Source: CAXXHQ01 sp963665265
GTDB taxonomy: Bacteria > Planctomycetota > Planctomycetia > Pirellulales > Thermoguttaceae
Assembly (NCBI GenBank): GCA_963665265.2
Contig: OY762224.2
Coordinates: forward strand, 3,782,001-3,846,000
Direction of reading: 5' to 3'
Length of the DNA stretch: 64,000 nucleotides
Each line of letters begins with the position of its first letter. Within the stretch, counting starts at the first letter, position 1. The notes under the pieces were generated by a model. It searched no databases, was not told the DNA's origin, and was given only the letters and a program-made list of their open reading frames with translations. This document shows positions 10,585 to 21,000 of this stretch, piece after piece. A program made the translations under genes and the position numbers.

Positions 10585-10727
10585 GAGTTCAATCCTCAAT
10601 ATATTAGTGCGCGCAGTCCAACTACGGCAAAGATGCGGTAATTAGCGAGGGAATCTTTCAAACGGCGGGAAGCGAACTTTTGCTGGGATACGGGCGGGAG
10701 GCGGGGACGTCAAAGGCGGCATCTACG

Positions 10728-10763
10728 CGGGTCTCTCTAATTATGACATTCCGCAGAGACCCG
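10728..10763. promoter_or_regulatory. Inverted repeat upstream of the efflux operon
   Basis: CGGGTCTCT and AGAGACCCG (9 bp, perfect) are separated by 18 bases, about 145-180 bp upstream of the adaptor start. The right side is followed by GCATTTTATTTATT. It could be an operator or a 5' leader structure; as a terminator it would have no gene to serve on the plus strand. Role inferred only from position. Confidence 0.35.
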
Positions 10764-11060
10764 GCATTTTATTTATTGCACTTAATTATTTTTTTCGTCA
10801 CACAATCCGGCGGGGGGGAAGGCATGCATGCTATCCGATAAGAACGATTATTTCGGATGTGACGAAACGCCAAGGCCAAGAATTTGAAAATCCGTCAATA
10901 CTTGCACTTAAAACGATTCTGTCTGGGAGCCCAGTTATGAAGAGAAGCAAAAAATCGTTACTTCAAAGTCCGCTTGAAAATCTGATAATCAAGAAAAAAA
11001 GGCGTTCGGCAGTCTGTTACTCAAAAAAGCTCTGCGATGACGTCGCCGAGGTTTTATCTT

Positions 11061-11096
11061 TCTCGCAAACGCGGGCTTCATGCCGCGTTTGCGAGA
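11061..11096 (-). terminator. Stem-loop downstream of the first giant gene
   Basis: A perfect 14-bp stem (TCTCGCAAACGCGG with CCGCGTTTGCGAGA) and an 8-base loop, starting 46 bp past the stop of the leftward giant gene. No U-run follows on the minus strand, so it is a transcript-end hairpin rather than a textbook intrinsic terminator. Confidence 0.5.
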
Positions 11097-11141
11097 CGTT
11101 TGACCGCGATGCGGTTTAGTGACAATTCAAAACCCAATCCG

Positions 11142-14100
11142 TTAGAGCAAACCGAATACCGCGTCCTTTTCGGCAAATACGGCGTCCGTCGCCTCCTCAA
11201 GCTGAGTCAACTTTTTATGCGAATGGAGATGACGCACGAGGTCAAAATCGGCGAATAAATCCGTCGAGTCCGCAGCGGGCGCCAAGGAGACGTAGTCGGA
11301 CGAAATGTCTTCTACTACGCCGGCCGTAGCGAGCTTTTCGGCGGAATTGAAGCCCGACGAGAAATCAACGCTTAATGCAGCGATAGCGTCCGCTCGAGTT
11401 TGACTCTCGGTCGGAAGGCTTGCCGCTTCTCGCCGATTATCAAAGAACGGCTGCGACGCGATGCGATTGAAAATCGACTCGCTTGAAGTCGTCGAGACAG
11501 CTTTTGGTGAATAGGCGAAATCGAGCGCCGCGGCAAAGCTAGTAACGGCAAGCGTCGTCGAAGCGGGGCGTGAATAAATGCTATAAGTAAAATCTGAACT
11601 GGCCGGCGTCGTTCCGCTCGGATCAACAATGTCAAGATACGCAAGATCAGCGCCGAGAACGTCGGAAGGATTACCATAGCCCCAGGGGTTTTTGAGGACA
11701 AACCGGTAATCGTTCGCTATCGAGTCATAATAATACCCGACGACGGCATAGCCGTGAGTGGCGACTATTCCATACTTAGCGCGCACGTCGGCTGAAACAA
11801 AGTTACTATTTAAGCCGACGGCCATGTGATTATCTAAGGCGGCGCAAATCGCAGATGTCCCAATCTCGGATGTTCCACCTCGACCTGTTACGGCCATGAA
11901 AGCTTCGTAGAATAGTCCTGCTTCCACGCTCGAATAAGCGTTTACAGCCGCTCGTTGGGGATGCCCCGTCTCGCACCACTGAGCGAAAGCTTTTTCAATT
12001 AAGGGAATCCACAATCCATGCCCCCAACTTGCGTAAATACGGTCACCCCCTGACGACTGCGGCAAGTATTGATCCACCGTCACATAGTCTGTAACGGCTC
12101 CCCCTTGCGACAAGTCAAAGGCGTATAACCGGATGGTCCATGTTCCATCCCCGTTATTTATAAACATGTTGTTGATGGCCGACTGCGATGCGGTTCCAAG
12201 CGTTCCGAGCGAAGCGATCAACCAACAATCGCCGAGATAGCCCTGCGACATATCGTCCCAGCCGAATGTGCCGTCCGAATCGGCCAAATTTCCATTTACC
12301 AACCCGTATGTACCCAAGGCGGTCGGGTGATCGGTTCCGTAGAACCACTTACTAATAAGCGTCGTTAATTGCGAGGCGCTGCTGCCGACGGCCAAATTGC
12401 CGAGCGTTTGCCCTTGATAGAGAGCGTTGGCTTGGTTGACATTGACTACGTAGCTTGCCAGAACATGCACGTAATCGGGCATGAATACGATTTGCGGATT
12501 GTCGATAATTGTCTGCAAATCGCTTAATTCGGCGGCGGTTACCGCTCCTCGAGCCGCCACGCTATTAAGAATGGCAAGCATTTCGCTGCGATCGATCAGT
12601 AGGTCCGTAAACCGGGTTTGAACTTCTTGATAGAGCGCGGCGTCTTGGAGCGAAAGCACGCCTAGCCCGCCGAATCGCCCGTCGCCCTCCGTCATTTTCG
12701 CCGGCGGCGACGTCGAGAGCGACGTGAAGTCCAAAGAGAACATTCCGTCCATAGACAAGCATGTGCCGGTAAAGTCGGGTGCGCCGGTCAACGCCAGCGT
12801 TCCGCTCCCCTTTTTACCCAAGATGCCCTCGCCGACTAAGTCCGAAGAAATACTGACCGTTCCAGTGCCGGTATCGATGCAACTGAAGTAAGGCACATTG
12901 ATTTGTCCGCCCGAAACGAAGTAATTGCCCGAGGCAAACGTGGCGGAAATCACATTCACCGAGCCGCTGATCGTTATGGCGCCGCCTCCGGAAAAAGCCG
13001 CATGGCTGCCGGCAATCCAAGACGTCAGCGAGCCGTCGGCGAAATGCCAAGCGTTCGCCGCATTCCAATTGCCGGCCCCTCCGTTCCAATATAAAGTCGT
13101 TTGCGAATAGACGGCGGTTCCTGCACCGGTGACGACCGTTCCCAGCGGAAGCGATTGGCTATCGACGGCAAGCAAAACTCCCTCCGATGCGTTCGTCGAG
13201 CCAAGATACGTATTCACGCCGAGCAGCGTGACCGTTCCGGAGCCGGTCTTCGTTAAGCTGCCGGCGCCGCTTAGATTAGCGAACACATACCCGTTTTGAA
13301 GATTAAAAGACAAATTTGCCGTAAGCGTTCCGTCGGAAATGTTCCCGTTGTACAGATAAACGCTCGATAGCGGATGTACGGAATTGTCGTACCCGTTCAG
13401 ACCAACCTCCGCACCGCCGTCGATGAGGAGTTCTCCCGTTCCCAACGCCGTATTGCTTCCGACCGCCAAAGAGCCGGCCGAGACCATGATTAATCCCGAA
13501 TACGCGAAATTGTCTCCGGAGAGCGTTAGTTTGCCGGAGCCCGATTTAGCGAGAGTTCCGCTGCCGGAAATTCTATTCGCCAGCGTAAACGAAGTTGAAT
13601 TTGTTATATTGAGCAAACCGTCGTTGATAATTTGTAAGCTGTCCAAGTTTGCGTTTAGATTCAACGTTCCGCCATTGATAATCGTCGTCGGTCCATAGAA
13701 GGTATTTGTTCCGGATAGAGTGAGACAACCTCCGGAAACGGTGAGGGCCGTTCCGCAGCCGCTCGATCCGAACGCATTATCGATAGTTCCTGAAAACGTA
13801 CCGGAGCCGGTTACGATAAGCGTGCCGACCGAGTTACCGCTTAAATTGGAAATCATCCCGGTCCCGTTTAAATCGCCTACGGTCACCGAATGCCCAGTAA
13901 GATCTAACTTGCCGTCCACTTGGAGCGAACTAACTCCGAAAGCCGAATTGCTCGCCGCGTATAAAGCCGATCCTGCGGATATCTTCGTTTGACCTCTATA
14001 GCTATTTTCACCGGAGAGCGTGAGGTTGCCGGATCCGGCCAAGGTCAACCCTCCGCCGCCGGAGATATTACGAGCTATCGTCACGGAACCCGCTCCGCCG

Positions 14101-17100
14101 ATCGTCAACATGTTGTTGATGGCGACGTCGTTCGTGGAAATCGTCAACTCTTTTCCGGAAGCAACATCAATTTCGCCGTATTGCACGGTGAAACCGCGAG
14201 TAAAAGTCGCCGAAGCGCCCGTATAGGATAGAATTCCCGTATGCCCTAAGGCGTCGCCTAAAACGACCGCGCTCGTCGCGTTGCCGAGATTGCTTGCGAG
14301 ACTGCGTATGTCGCCGCTTACGACGACGCTCGATGCGTTCAGTTTTCCCTGCGCAATCGTCGTCGTTCCTGTGTAGGTGTTGGCTCCGCTTAGCGTCAGA
14401 TCGCCGGAGCCGGTCTTCGCCAAACTCCCTTCGCCGGAGATCACGCTCGATATTGCCGTATTGCCGACGCCTCCAATCGTGAATGAACTAGAATCCGCGA
14501 TTCCGCCTGCGGCGATCGTCAACGTTTGGCCTGTAGTCTCGACATCTATTTCGCCTCCTCCGCTCAAGATGTTGAAGCCGCGAATATAAGTCGCCGACGT
14601 GCCGGTGTAGGCTAAAATTCCTTTGTGCCCGGACGTATCGCCCAAAACGACCGCGCTCGTCGCGTTGCCCAAATTGCTCGCCCCGCCGCTGACGACGATC
14701 GAAGAAGCGCTCAACGTTCCTTGCTGAATTCGGGTGACTCCAGTATACGTGTTGGCGCCGCTGAGCGTCAGCGTTCCCGCGCCGATCTTCGTCAAACTTC
14801 CGACGCCGGAAATGACGCTTGAAATCGCCGTGTTACCCAAACCGCCGATCGTAAACGCGCCGCTTGCCGAGATGTTGCCCGTCGCAATCGTTTCCGTTCG
14901 GCCGCTAACGGCGACGTCAAATTCTCCGCCGCCGCTAAGGATGTTCAAGCCGCGAGTAAACGTTCCGTTCGCGCCGGTGTAGGAAAGAATGCCCGTGTGT
15001 CCGGAAGTATCTCCGAGAATGACTGCGCTGGTCGAGTTTCCTATATTGCTCGCCCCGCCGCTGACGGCGATCGTCGCCACGCTCAGCGTTCCCTGCCGAA
15101 CGGTCGTCGTGCCGCTGTAGGTGTTGGCTCCGCTGACGGTGAGCGTTCCGGTTCCGGCTTTGACGAGCCCGCCGCTCCCGCTAATGACGCCGCTTAGCGT
15201 CCAAGCGTTCGAGCGATTCACGACAAGAGTCCCGTTATCGACTATTCCGCCGACGACGGACCCTATCGTTCCGCCGTTGCCGATCTGCAGCGTCCCTCCG
15301 GTGATCGTCGTTCCGCCGCTATAGGTGTTCGCGCCGCTTAAAGTCAGCGTGCCGCTCCCCGCCTTCGTCAGACTGCCGGAGCCGCTAATCACGCCGCTTA
15401 AGGTCAACGTCCCCGAAATATCGACGACCAGCGAACTGTTGTCGACGATGTTGCCCACGAGGCTCCCGCCGATCTGCAGCGTCCCGCCCGAAATCGTCGT
15501 TCCGCCGCTATACGTGTTCGCGCCGGCGAGAGAGAACGCGTCGCCCCACCCCATCGATCGGACGCCCAGATTCGAGACGCCCGAGTCGCGGATTTGACCT
15601 CGGAAAACGCCCCCCTCGTCCACTTGCAACGTCGCAAACTCGCCGTCGTTCCAAATTAGACTGCTCGAATCGGCGCTGATGAGATGACGCACCTCCAAAT
15701 CGTGACCGTTCAAGTTAACCGTGCCGCCGTTCAGCGTTAAATCGCCGAGACCCAACGCCGCGTCGCTCCACGCGTTGACCGTAGAGCCGACGCCGATCGT
15801 CGTGCCCCCGGTATAAGTATTGTCGCCGCCGAGCGTAAGCGAATCGCCTCCTTGCATCACGTCCAACGCCACTGTCCCCGCCCCGTCCACGATCTCGCCT
15901 TGGTAGTTTCCCCCTCTGCAGATTTCCAATAACGCGGAATCGCCGGCCCCGTTGGTTATGCGCCCGGAATCCCCGTTCAAATACACGGCCATCACGTCAT
16001 GGCCGTTCATGTCCAACTCGCCGCCAGCCATCGTTATGTTGCCGTAGCCGAGAGCCCAATCGGCGTCCACCCGAACGATTCCGCTCTCAATCGTCTTGTC
16101 CCCATAAAAAAACATATTGTCGCCGCCGATCACGAGAGTTCCGACGCCGCGTTTAATCAGGCCGCCGTTCCCGAATATGCCGCCGAGCATCGTCAAGTCG
16201 CCCGTCCGATTCACGATCAACGTGCCGCCGTCTGAAATGTCGCCCGTGAGCGAGCCCGTCGAACCGCCGTCGCCAATCTGGAGCGCCGCCTCAATGTCAA
16301 TCACCGTGCCGCCCGTGTAAGTGTTCGCGCCGGTCAAAATCAACGTGCCGTGCGAAACGACCAACGCCACTTTTTGCGTTCCGCTACCCAATGCGTCTTC
16401 GATCACTCCGGAAAACGTCCCGTTACCGTTTAGCGTGAGCGTCGAATTCGAGGTCACGCTGCTATTGCCGATCCACCCATCGCCGTTCAACCCGCCGATC
16501 GCCAGAGAATGACCGCCTAAGTCCAGCGTGGCTCCGCCAGTCATCGTCAGATTGCCGTAACCCAACGCCGTATCGCTCTTCAGGAGGACCGTGCCTCCCT
16601 CGATCAGCACGCCGCCGCCAAAATTATTGTTTCCACCGAGGGTCAACGGATCTCCCCATTGCATCACGTACAGCGCCAATTCGCCCAACGAATCGGAGCG
16701 AAGCGTTCCTTCGAAATCGCCCCCAGCGCCAATCAAAAGGGTTGAGAAACCCGTACTGTTGATGATCGAACTCGCGGCGTCCCCGTTCAAATGCGTGACG
16801 AAAACGTCATGACCGCCAAGGTCGAGAACGCCCCCGATCATCGTCACGTTGCCGTAGCCTAAGGCCCAATTGTTTCCCACGTTAACCGTAGCGCCGTCGA
16901 TGATCGTTCCGCCCGTGAAGAAAGTATTTTCGCCGCTCAGGGTGAGTTGATCGCCCCAGCCTTCAACGCGCAAACCAATCGAACCTGAGCCGTCTAAAAT
17001 CCGACCCGCGTAGGTTCCCCCGTCGTCAATCTGCAGCGTCGCCGAACCCGCATTGGTCGTGATTAAGCCGCCGGCGCTCCCGTTTAGATGCCGAACCTCC

Positions 17101-17954
17101 AAACCGTGACCGGCCAAGTCGACCGTGCCGCCGTTTATCGTTAAATTGTTGTACCCCAATGCCGCGCTTGAACCTAACTGTAACTTGCCGGCCGAAATCG
17201 ACGTTCCCCCGGTATACGTATTGTTGCCGCTAAGAATGAGCGTCCCGCTCCCCAGCTTGCTCAGACTTCCCGCGCCGCTAACCACTCCGCTCAACGTTAA
17301 ACTGCCCGTCCGATTGACGATCAACTGACCGCTATTAACAACATCGCCGACGATGCTACCCGTCGCTCCCCCGTTTCCTAATTGCAACGCTCCGGCCGAA
17401 ATCGTCGTGCCGCCCGTATACGTGTCCGCGCCCGTGAGGATCAGCGTTCCGGAGCCCGACTTCACCAACCTCCCCGCGCCGCTGATCGCCGACGAGACCG
17501 TCACGCTCGTGGTCGCCACGTTAAACGTCACGTTGCCGCTCAAACCGATTCCCGCCAACGTCACGTTCGTCCCCGTCACGCCGGAATCAATTATCACCCC
17601 CGAGGTCAACGTCAGACTATTCCCCGAAAGCGTAAAACTATTGTTCTTGAATTCGATCGAATGAAACGACGTACCGGCCGCCAAGTTGTTCTGCGTCGCC
17701 GTCCGCGTCGAGCCGGAGAAAACCAAGTCGTCCCCCGCCGTCGGAGCCGCGTTCGTCGACCAGTTCGCCGCCGTTCCCCAATTGTTATCCGAGCCTAAGC
17801 CCGTCCAAGTCACCACCGACAATAATTGACGCCGTTCCAACGGCTCGAACGTCCGCAACCGAGTCGCTTCGCCAAATCGCTTCGCGGAATTCGTCTTCGA
17901 CTTGAAACCCAATCGGGTAAGAGTGCGGCTCAAAAAAGTCTCGGGCTTACGCAT
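11142..17954 (-). CDS. Giant LEPR-XLL / autotransporter-repeat / calpain (C2) protease
   Basis: 2270 residues. Seen: a basic N terminus leading to FEPLERRQLLS (about residues 36-46, the planctomycete LEPR-XLL-type motif), then about 1650 residues of autotransporter-associated beta-strand repeats (units such as GSGTLTLSGANTYTGGT followed by GGTLQIG), then a calpain-type catalytic domain. The triad is Cys1910 in GDCWLIAS, His2067 in HGYAVVGY and Asn2089 in KNPWG. Spacings of 157 and 22 residues match mammalian calpain (105/262/286). A tail of about 150 residues follows (VDFSSGFNSAEKLATAGV, DFDLVRHLHSHKKLTQ). No beta-barrel translocator, PEP-CTERM or other C-terminal sorting signal was seen. Known: the repeats form beta-helical stalks. 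Inferred: a surface-displayed or secreted intact cysteine protease. AAGGAATCC precedes the start. Its twin lies 97 bp upstream. Confidence 0.9.
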   Translation of the reverse strand: MRKPETFLSRTLTRLGFKSKTNSAKRFGEATRLRTFEPLERRQLLSVVTWTGLGSDNNWGTAANWSTNAAPTAGDDLVFSGSTRTATQNNLAAGTSFHSIEFKNNSFTLSGNSLTLTSGVIIDSGVTGTNVTLAGIGLSGNVTFNVATTSVTVSSAISGAGRLVKSGSGTLILTGADTYTGGTTISAGALQLGNGGATGSIVGDVVNSGQLIVNRTGSLTLSGVVSGAGSLSKLGSGTLILSGNNTYTGGTSISAGKLQLGSSAALGYNNLTINGGTVDLAGHGLEVRHLNGSAGGLITTNAGSATLQIDDGGTYAGRILDGSGSIGLRVEGWGDQLTLSGENTFFTGGTIIDGATVNVGNNWALGYGNVTMIGGVLDLGGHDVFVTHLNGDAASSIINSTGFSTLLIGAGGDFEGTLRSDSLGELALYVMQWGDPLTLGGNNNFGGGVLIEGGTVLLKSDTALGYGNLTMTGGATLDLGGHSLAIGGLNGDGWIGNSSVTSNSTLTLNGNGTFSGVIEDALGSGTQKVALVVSHGTLILTGANTYTGGTVIDIEAALQIGDGGSTGSLTGDISDGGTLIVNRTGDLTMLGGIFGNGGLIKRGVGTLVIGGDNMFFYGDKTIESGIVRVDADWALGYGNITMAGGELDMNGHDVMAVYLNGDSGRITNGAGDSALLEICRGGNYQGEIVDGAGTVALDVMQGGDSLTLGGDNTYTGGTTIGVGSTVNAWSDAALGLGDLTLNGGTVNLNGHDLEVRHLISADSSSLIWNDGEFATLQVDEGGVFRGQIRDSGVSNLGVRSMGWGDAFSLAGANTYSGGTTISGGTLQIGGSLVGNIVDNSSLVVDISGTLTLSGVISGSGSLTKAGSGTLTLSGANTYSGGTTITGGTLQIGNGGTIGSVVGGIVDNGTLVVNRSNAWTLSGVISGSGGLVKAGTGTLTVSGANTYSGTTTVRQGTLSVATIAVSGGASNIGNSTSAVILGDTSGHTGILSYTGANGTFTRGLNILSGGGEFDVAVSGRTETIATGNISASGAFTIGGLGNTAISSVISGVGSLTKIGAGTLTLSGANTYTGVTRIQQGTLSASSIVVSGGASNLGNATSAVVLGDTSGHKGILAYTGTSATYIRGFNILSGGGEIDVETTGQTLTIAAGGIADSSSFTIGGVGNTAISSVISGEGSLAKTGSGDLTLSGANTYTGTTTIAQGKLNASSVVVSGDIRSLASNLGNATSAVVLGDALGHTGILSYTGASATFTRGFTVQYGEIDVASGKELTISTNDVAINNMLTIGGAGSVTIARNISGGGGLTLAGSGNLTLSGENSYRGQTKISAGSALYAASNSAFGVSSLQVDGKLDLTGHSVTVGDLNGTGMISNLSGNSVGTLIVTGSGTFSGTIDNAFGSSGCGTALTVSGGCLTLSGTNTFYGPTTIINGGTLNLNANLDSLQIINDGLLNITNSTSFTLANRISGSGTLAKSGSGKLTLSGDNFAYSGLIMVSAGSLAVGSNTALGTGELLIDGGAEVGLNGYDNSVHPLSSVYLYNGNISDGTLTANLSFNLQNGYVFANLSGAGSLTKTGSGTVTLLGVNTYLGSTNASEGVLLAVDSQSLPLGTVVTGAGTAVYSQTTLYWNGGAGNWNAANAWHFADGSLTSWIAGSHAAFSGGGAITISGSVNVISATFASGNYFVSGGQINVPYFSCIDTGTGTVSISSDLVGEGILGKKGSGTLALTGAPDFTGTCLSMDGMFSLDFTSLSTSPPAKMTEGDGRFGGLGVLSLQDAALYQEVQTRFTDLLIDRSEMLAILNSVAARGAVTAAELSDLQTIIDNPQIVFMPDYVHVLASYVVNVNQANALYQGQTLGNLAVGSSASQLTTLISKWFYGTDHPTALGTYGLVNGNLADSDGTFGWDDMSQGYLGDCWLIASLGTLGTASQSAINNMFINNGDGTWTIRLYAFDLSQGGAVTDYVTVDQYLPQSSGGDRIYASWGHGLWIPLIEKAFAQWCETGHPQRAAVNAYSSVEAGLFYEAFMAVTGRGGTSEIGTSAICAALDNHMAVGLNSNFVSADVRAKYGIVATHGYAVVGYYYDSIANDYRFVLKNPWGYGNPSDVLGADLAYLDIVDPSGTTPASSDFTYSIYSRPASTTLAVTSFAAALDFAYSPKAVSTTSSESIFNRIASQPFFDNRREAASLPTESQTRADAIAALSVDFSSGFNSAEKLATAGVVEDISSDYVSLAPAADSTDLFADFDLVRHLHSHKKLTQLEEATDAVFAEKDAVFGLL
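15331..15530 (-). repeat. Near-identical segment shared with the twin gene (block C, copy 1)
   Basis: Two hundred bases almost identical to 22646-22845, an offset of 7315 bp. Codes for two successive beta-strand repeat units (GSGTLTLSGANTYSGGTT region). It directly abuts block B here, whereas in the twin gene the two blocks are about 600 bp apart. Confidence 0.85.
15531..16350 (-). repeat. Near-identical segment shared with the twin gene (block B, copy 1)
   Basis: 820 bases matching 23440-24259 (offset 7909 bp) with only scattered single-base differences, including at silent positions. Such identity, sharply bounded on both sides by diverged sequence, points to recent duplication or gene conversion rather than selection on protein. 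Confidence 0.9.
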
Positions 17955-17964
17955 CGTCGGATTC
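16801..17964 (-). repeat. Near-identical 5' segment shared with the twin gene (block A, copy 1)
   Basis: 1164 bases matching 25010-26173 (offset 8209 bp), covering the ribosome-binding site and the first 385 or so codons. Only isolated differences were seen until the sequences part sharply at about 16801-16880. Confidence 0.92.
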
Positions 17965-18051
17965 CTTCAATGAATGAAGCAAGGGAGCTGGACGAATCCC
18001 ATGCAGAATTAACAAAAATCGTGTTTCCAATCGCAACGAAAAAGTAAATAT

Positions 18052-21000
18052 CTATAGCAGGATGAAATTATTCTCATCGGAGAATACGGCGTCCGTCGCA
18101 TCTTCAAGCTGAGTCAACTTTTTATGCGAATGGAGATGACGCACGAGGTCAAAATCGGCGAACGAATCCGTCGAGTCCGCAGCGGGCGCCAAGGAGACGT
18201 AGTCGGACGAAATGTCTTCTAATACGCCGGCCGTAGCGAGCTTTTCGGCGGAATTGAAGCCCGACGAGAAATCAACGCTCAATGAAGCGATCGCGTCCGC
18301 TCGAGTTTGACTCTCGTTCGGAAGGCTTGTCGCTTCTCGCCGATTCTCAAAGAACGGCTGCGACGCGATGCGATTGAAAATCGACTCGCTCGACGTCATC
18401 GAAATAGTTTTCGGTGAATAGGCGAAATCGGGAGCCGCATTCAGCGCAAGCGACGCAAAAGAAGTCGTCATATTCGCGGCGGAAGTAAGCGAAGCGGAGG
18501 CGAGCGTCGAACCGGCCGGCGTCGTGCCGCTTGGATCAACGACGTCCACGCATGTAAGATCGGAGGCTAGGATATCGGAAGGTTCGTAGTATCCCCAGGG
18601 GTTTTTGAGAATAAACCGGTAATCGTTCGCTCTCGCGTCGAAATAATAACCGACGACGGAATAAGCATGCCCGGCGACAAATCCATACTGGGCTTGAAGA
18701 CCGCTCGAAATCATATAGCTATTAAAGCCGATCGCTTCATGATTATCCAGCGCGGCGCATATCGCGGAAGTCCCGCTGATAGTTGTCGTTTCTTTTCCCG
18801 CCGCGGCCATGTAGACTTCATAAAACAGTCCGCTGAACAAGCTCGAGTAGGCGTTTACGGAAGTGCGCCCCGAATGCCCCGTCTCACACCATTGAGCGTA
18901 CGCTTTTTCAATTAAGGGGATCCATAAACAGTCCGGCCATGCATAAGCGTATGCGCCCCACGAACTCTTCGGCAAATACTGATCGACCGTAATGTAATCG
19001 GCGGTGACTATTCCGCCATTATTATAATAGAAGCGAACGGTCCAAGTGCCGTCCCCGTTATTGATGAACATATTGGAGATGACGCTTTGCGACGCGTTCG
19101 CCAAGGAGCCTAGCGAAGCGATTAACCAACAATCGCCCACGCTGCCTTGGTGCATATCTTCCCATTTGAACGTTCCGTCCGCCCCCGCCAACGAAAGGTC
19201 GGCGAAAGAGTAGTATCCTCCGCCGTAGTCGGCAGGCGTTCCAATATCCATGGCCGGTCGATCAAGGCCGAAGAACCATTTATTGATCAGATTCGTCAAT
19301 TGCGTCGAGTTGCTGCCGACGGCCAAATTGCCGAGTGTTTGCCCTTGATAGAGGGCGTTGGCTTGATTCCCCTCGACCACGTCGCTTGCCAAAACATTCA
19401 CGTAATCGGGCATTACAATAATTTGCGGATTGTCGACGATCATTCGCAAATCGCTTAACTCGGCGGCAGTGACTGCTCCGCGGGACGCCACGCTATTAAG
19501 AATAGCGAGCATATCGCTACGGTCAATTATGAGATCGGAAAACCGCGTCTGTACTTCATGATAGAGCGTGGAGTCTTGCCAAGTCAGCAGGCCAGCTCCG
19601 ATCACTTTGCCGTCTTTATCAGGCGCCACAGAGGGCAAGGAAGTCGGCATGGTCGTAAAATTGAGAGCTAGCGTTCCGGTATCAGCCCAAACCGCCCCGG
19701 TAAAATCAGGCGCGCCGACAAGAGCTAACGAACCGCTCCCTTTCTTCGCAATTACTCCGGCCCCGATCACATCCGAAGAAACGCTGACAGTTCCTGAACC
19801 GGTATCGATGCAAGTGAAATAAGGCACGTTGATTTGACCGCCGGAAACGGAGTAATTGCCGGAGGCGAACGTGACGAACATCGAATTTACCGTCCCGCTG
19901 ATAGTAACGGCGGCGCCGCCCGAAAAGGCCGCGTTGCTCCCGTCGATCCAAGACGTCAGGGTTCCGTCGGCGTAATGCCAAGCGTTCGTCGCGTTCCATT
20001 CGCCGTCGCCGCCGTTCCAATATAAAGTCGTTTGCGAACTAAGGACCGTTCCGGATCCCGTGACTGTCGTTCCCGTCGGAAGCGATTGGGTTGAACCGAC
20101 GATTAAAACTCCTTCCAACGCGTTCGTCGATCCAAGATAGGTATTCGCACCGACCAAAGTAACCGTCCCGGAGCCGTTCTTCGAGAGCGACCCCGAACCG
20201 ATCAAATCCGCGGCGATTAAGCCTTCGTAAAGATTGAAGGACGAATTCGCCGCCAACACGCCTTCCGAAACAAATCCGTTAAGCAAATTAAAGGAGGAGA
20301 GGGGATGCAATGAATTATCATGGCCGTTTAAAAATAGCTTCGCATCGTTCTCCATTGTCAAATCGCCCGTTCCTAGCGCCGTATCGCTGCCAAGAGTGAT
20401 CATGCCGCCGGTAACGTCGATCGCCCCAGAGAACCCAACGTTATCGCCGGAAATGGTCAGAGCGCCTTCACCCGACTTGACTAAAATCCCGTATCCGCTC
20501 ATTTCATTGCTCAACGTAACGGCGCCTGCATTGGCCAAAGAGAGAGAACCGTTATTAATAATTTCATTAGATGCCAGACTGCCGACTAAATTTAGCGAGC
20601 TCCAGTCGCTAATCGTCGTATACCCTGTAAAAGTATTTTTCCCCGTTAAGGTGAGCAAGCCTCCCGAAACTTCCAAAGCGGTCCCCATGCCGCTCGATCC
20701 GAAAGTGTCGGCGATAACGCCGGAGAACGTGCCCGAACCTGTAACGACGAGGACTCCGACGGAATAGGCGCTGTTATTGGCGATGAGCCCGGAGCCGCTA
20801 AGATCGCCGATAATGGGCGTCTGTCCGTTCAGATTAAGCCTTCCATTGACGATCACGGCCCCGTACCCCAAGGCGCCGTCATGTCCGACTTTTACTGTTC
20901 CCAAAGGATCGATCGTCGTTCCGCCGCTAAATCTATTGTAGTTGGAAAGCGTTAGCGTGGATCCTTCCACCTCCAGCGCAAGAACTCCCTCGCCCGAATC

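Larger units (their letters stand above)
10585..11141. other. Intergenic region between efflux operon and giant gene
   Basis: No credible gene. It holds two inverted repeats described separately (10728-10763 and 11061-11096), a G-run at about 10813-10819 and an AT-rich stretch at 10768-10800. The efflux operon promoter should lie between about 10585 and 10770. Confidence 0.4.

Noticed and set aside
12900..17800. Many long plus-strand frames, rich in Pro, Val and Thr, antisense to the giant genes (for example 17353-17664, repeated at 25562-25873).
   Set aside because: They mirror the Gly/Thr/Ser-rich repeat codons of the real genes, repeat with them and have no start context of their own.
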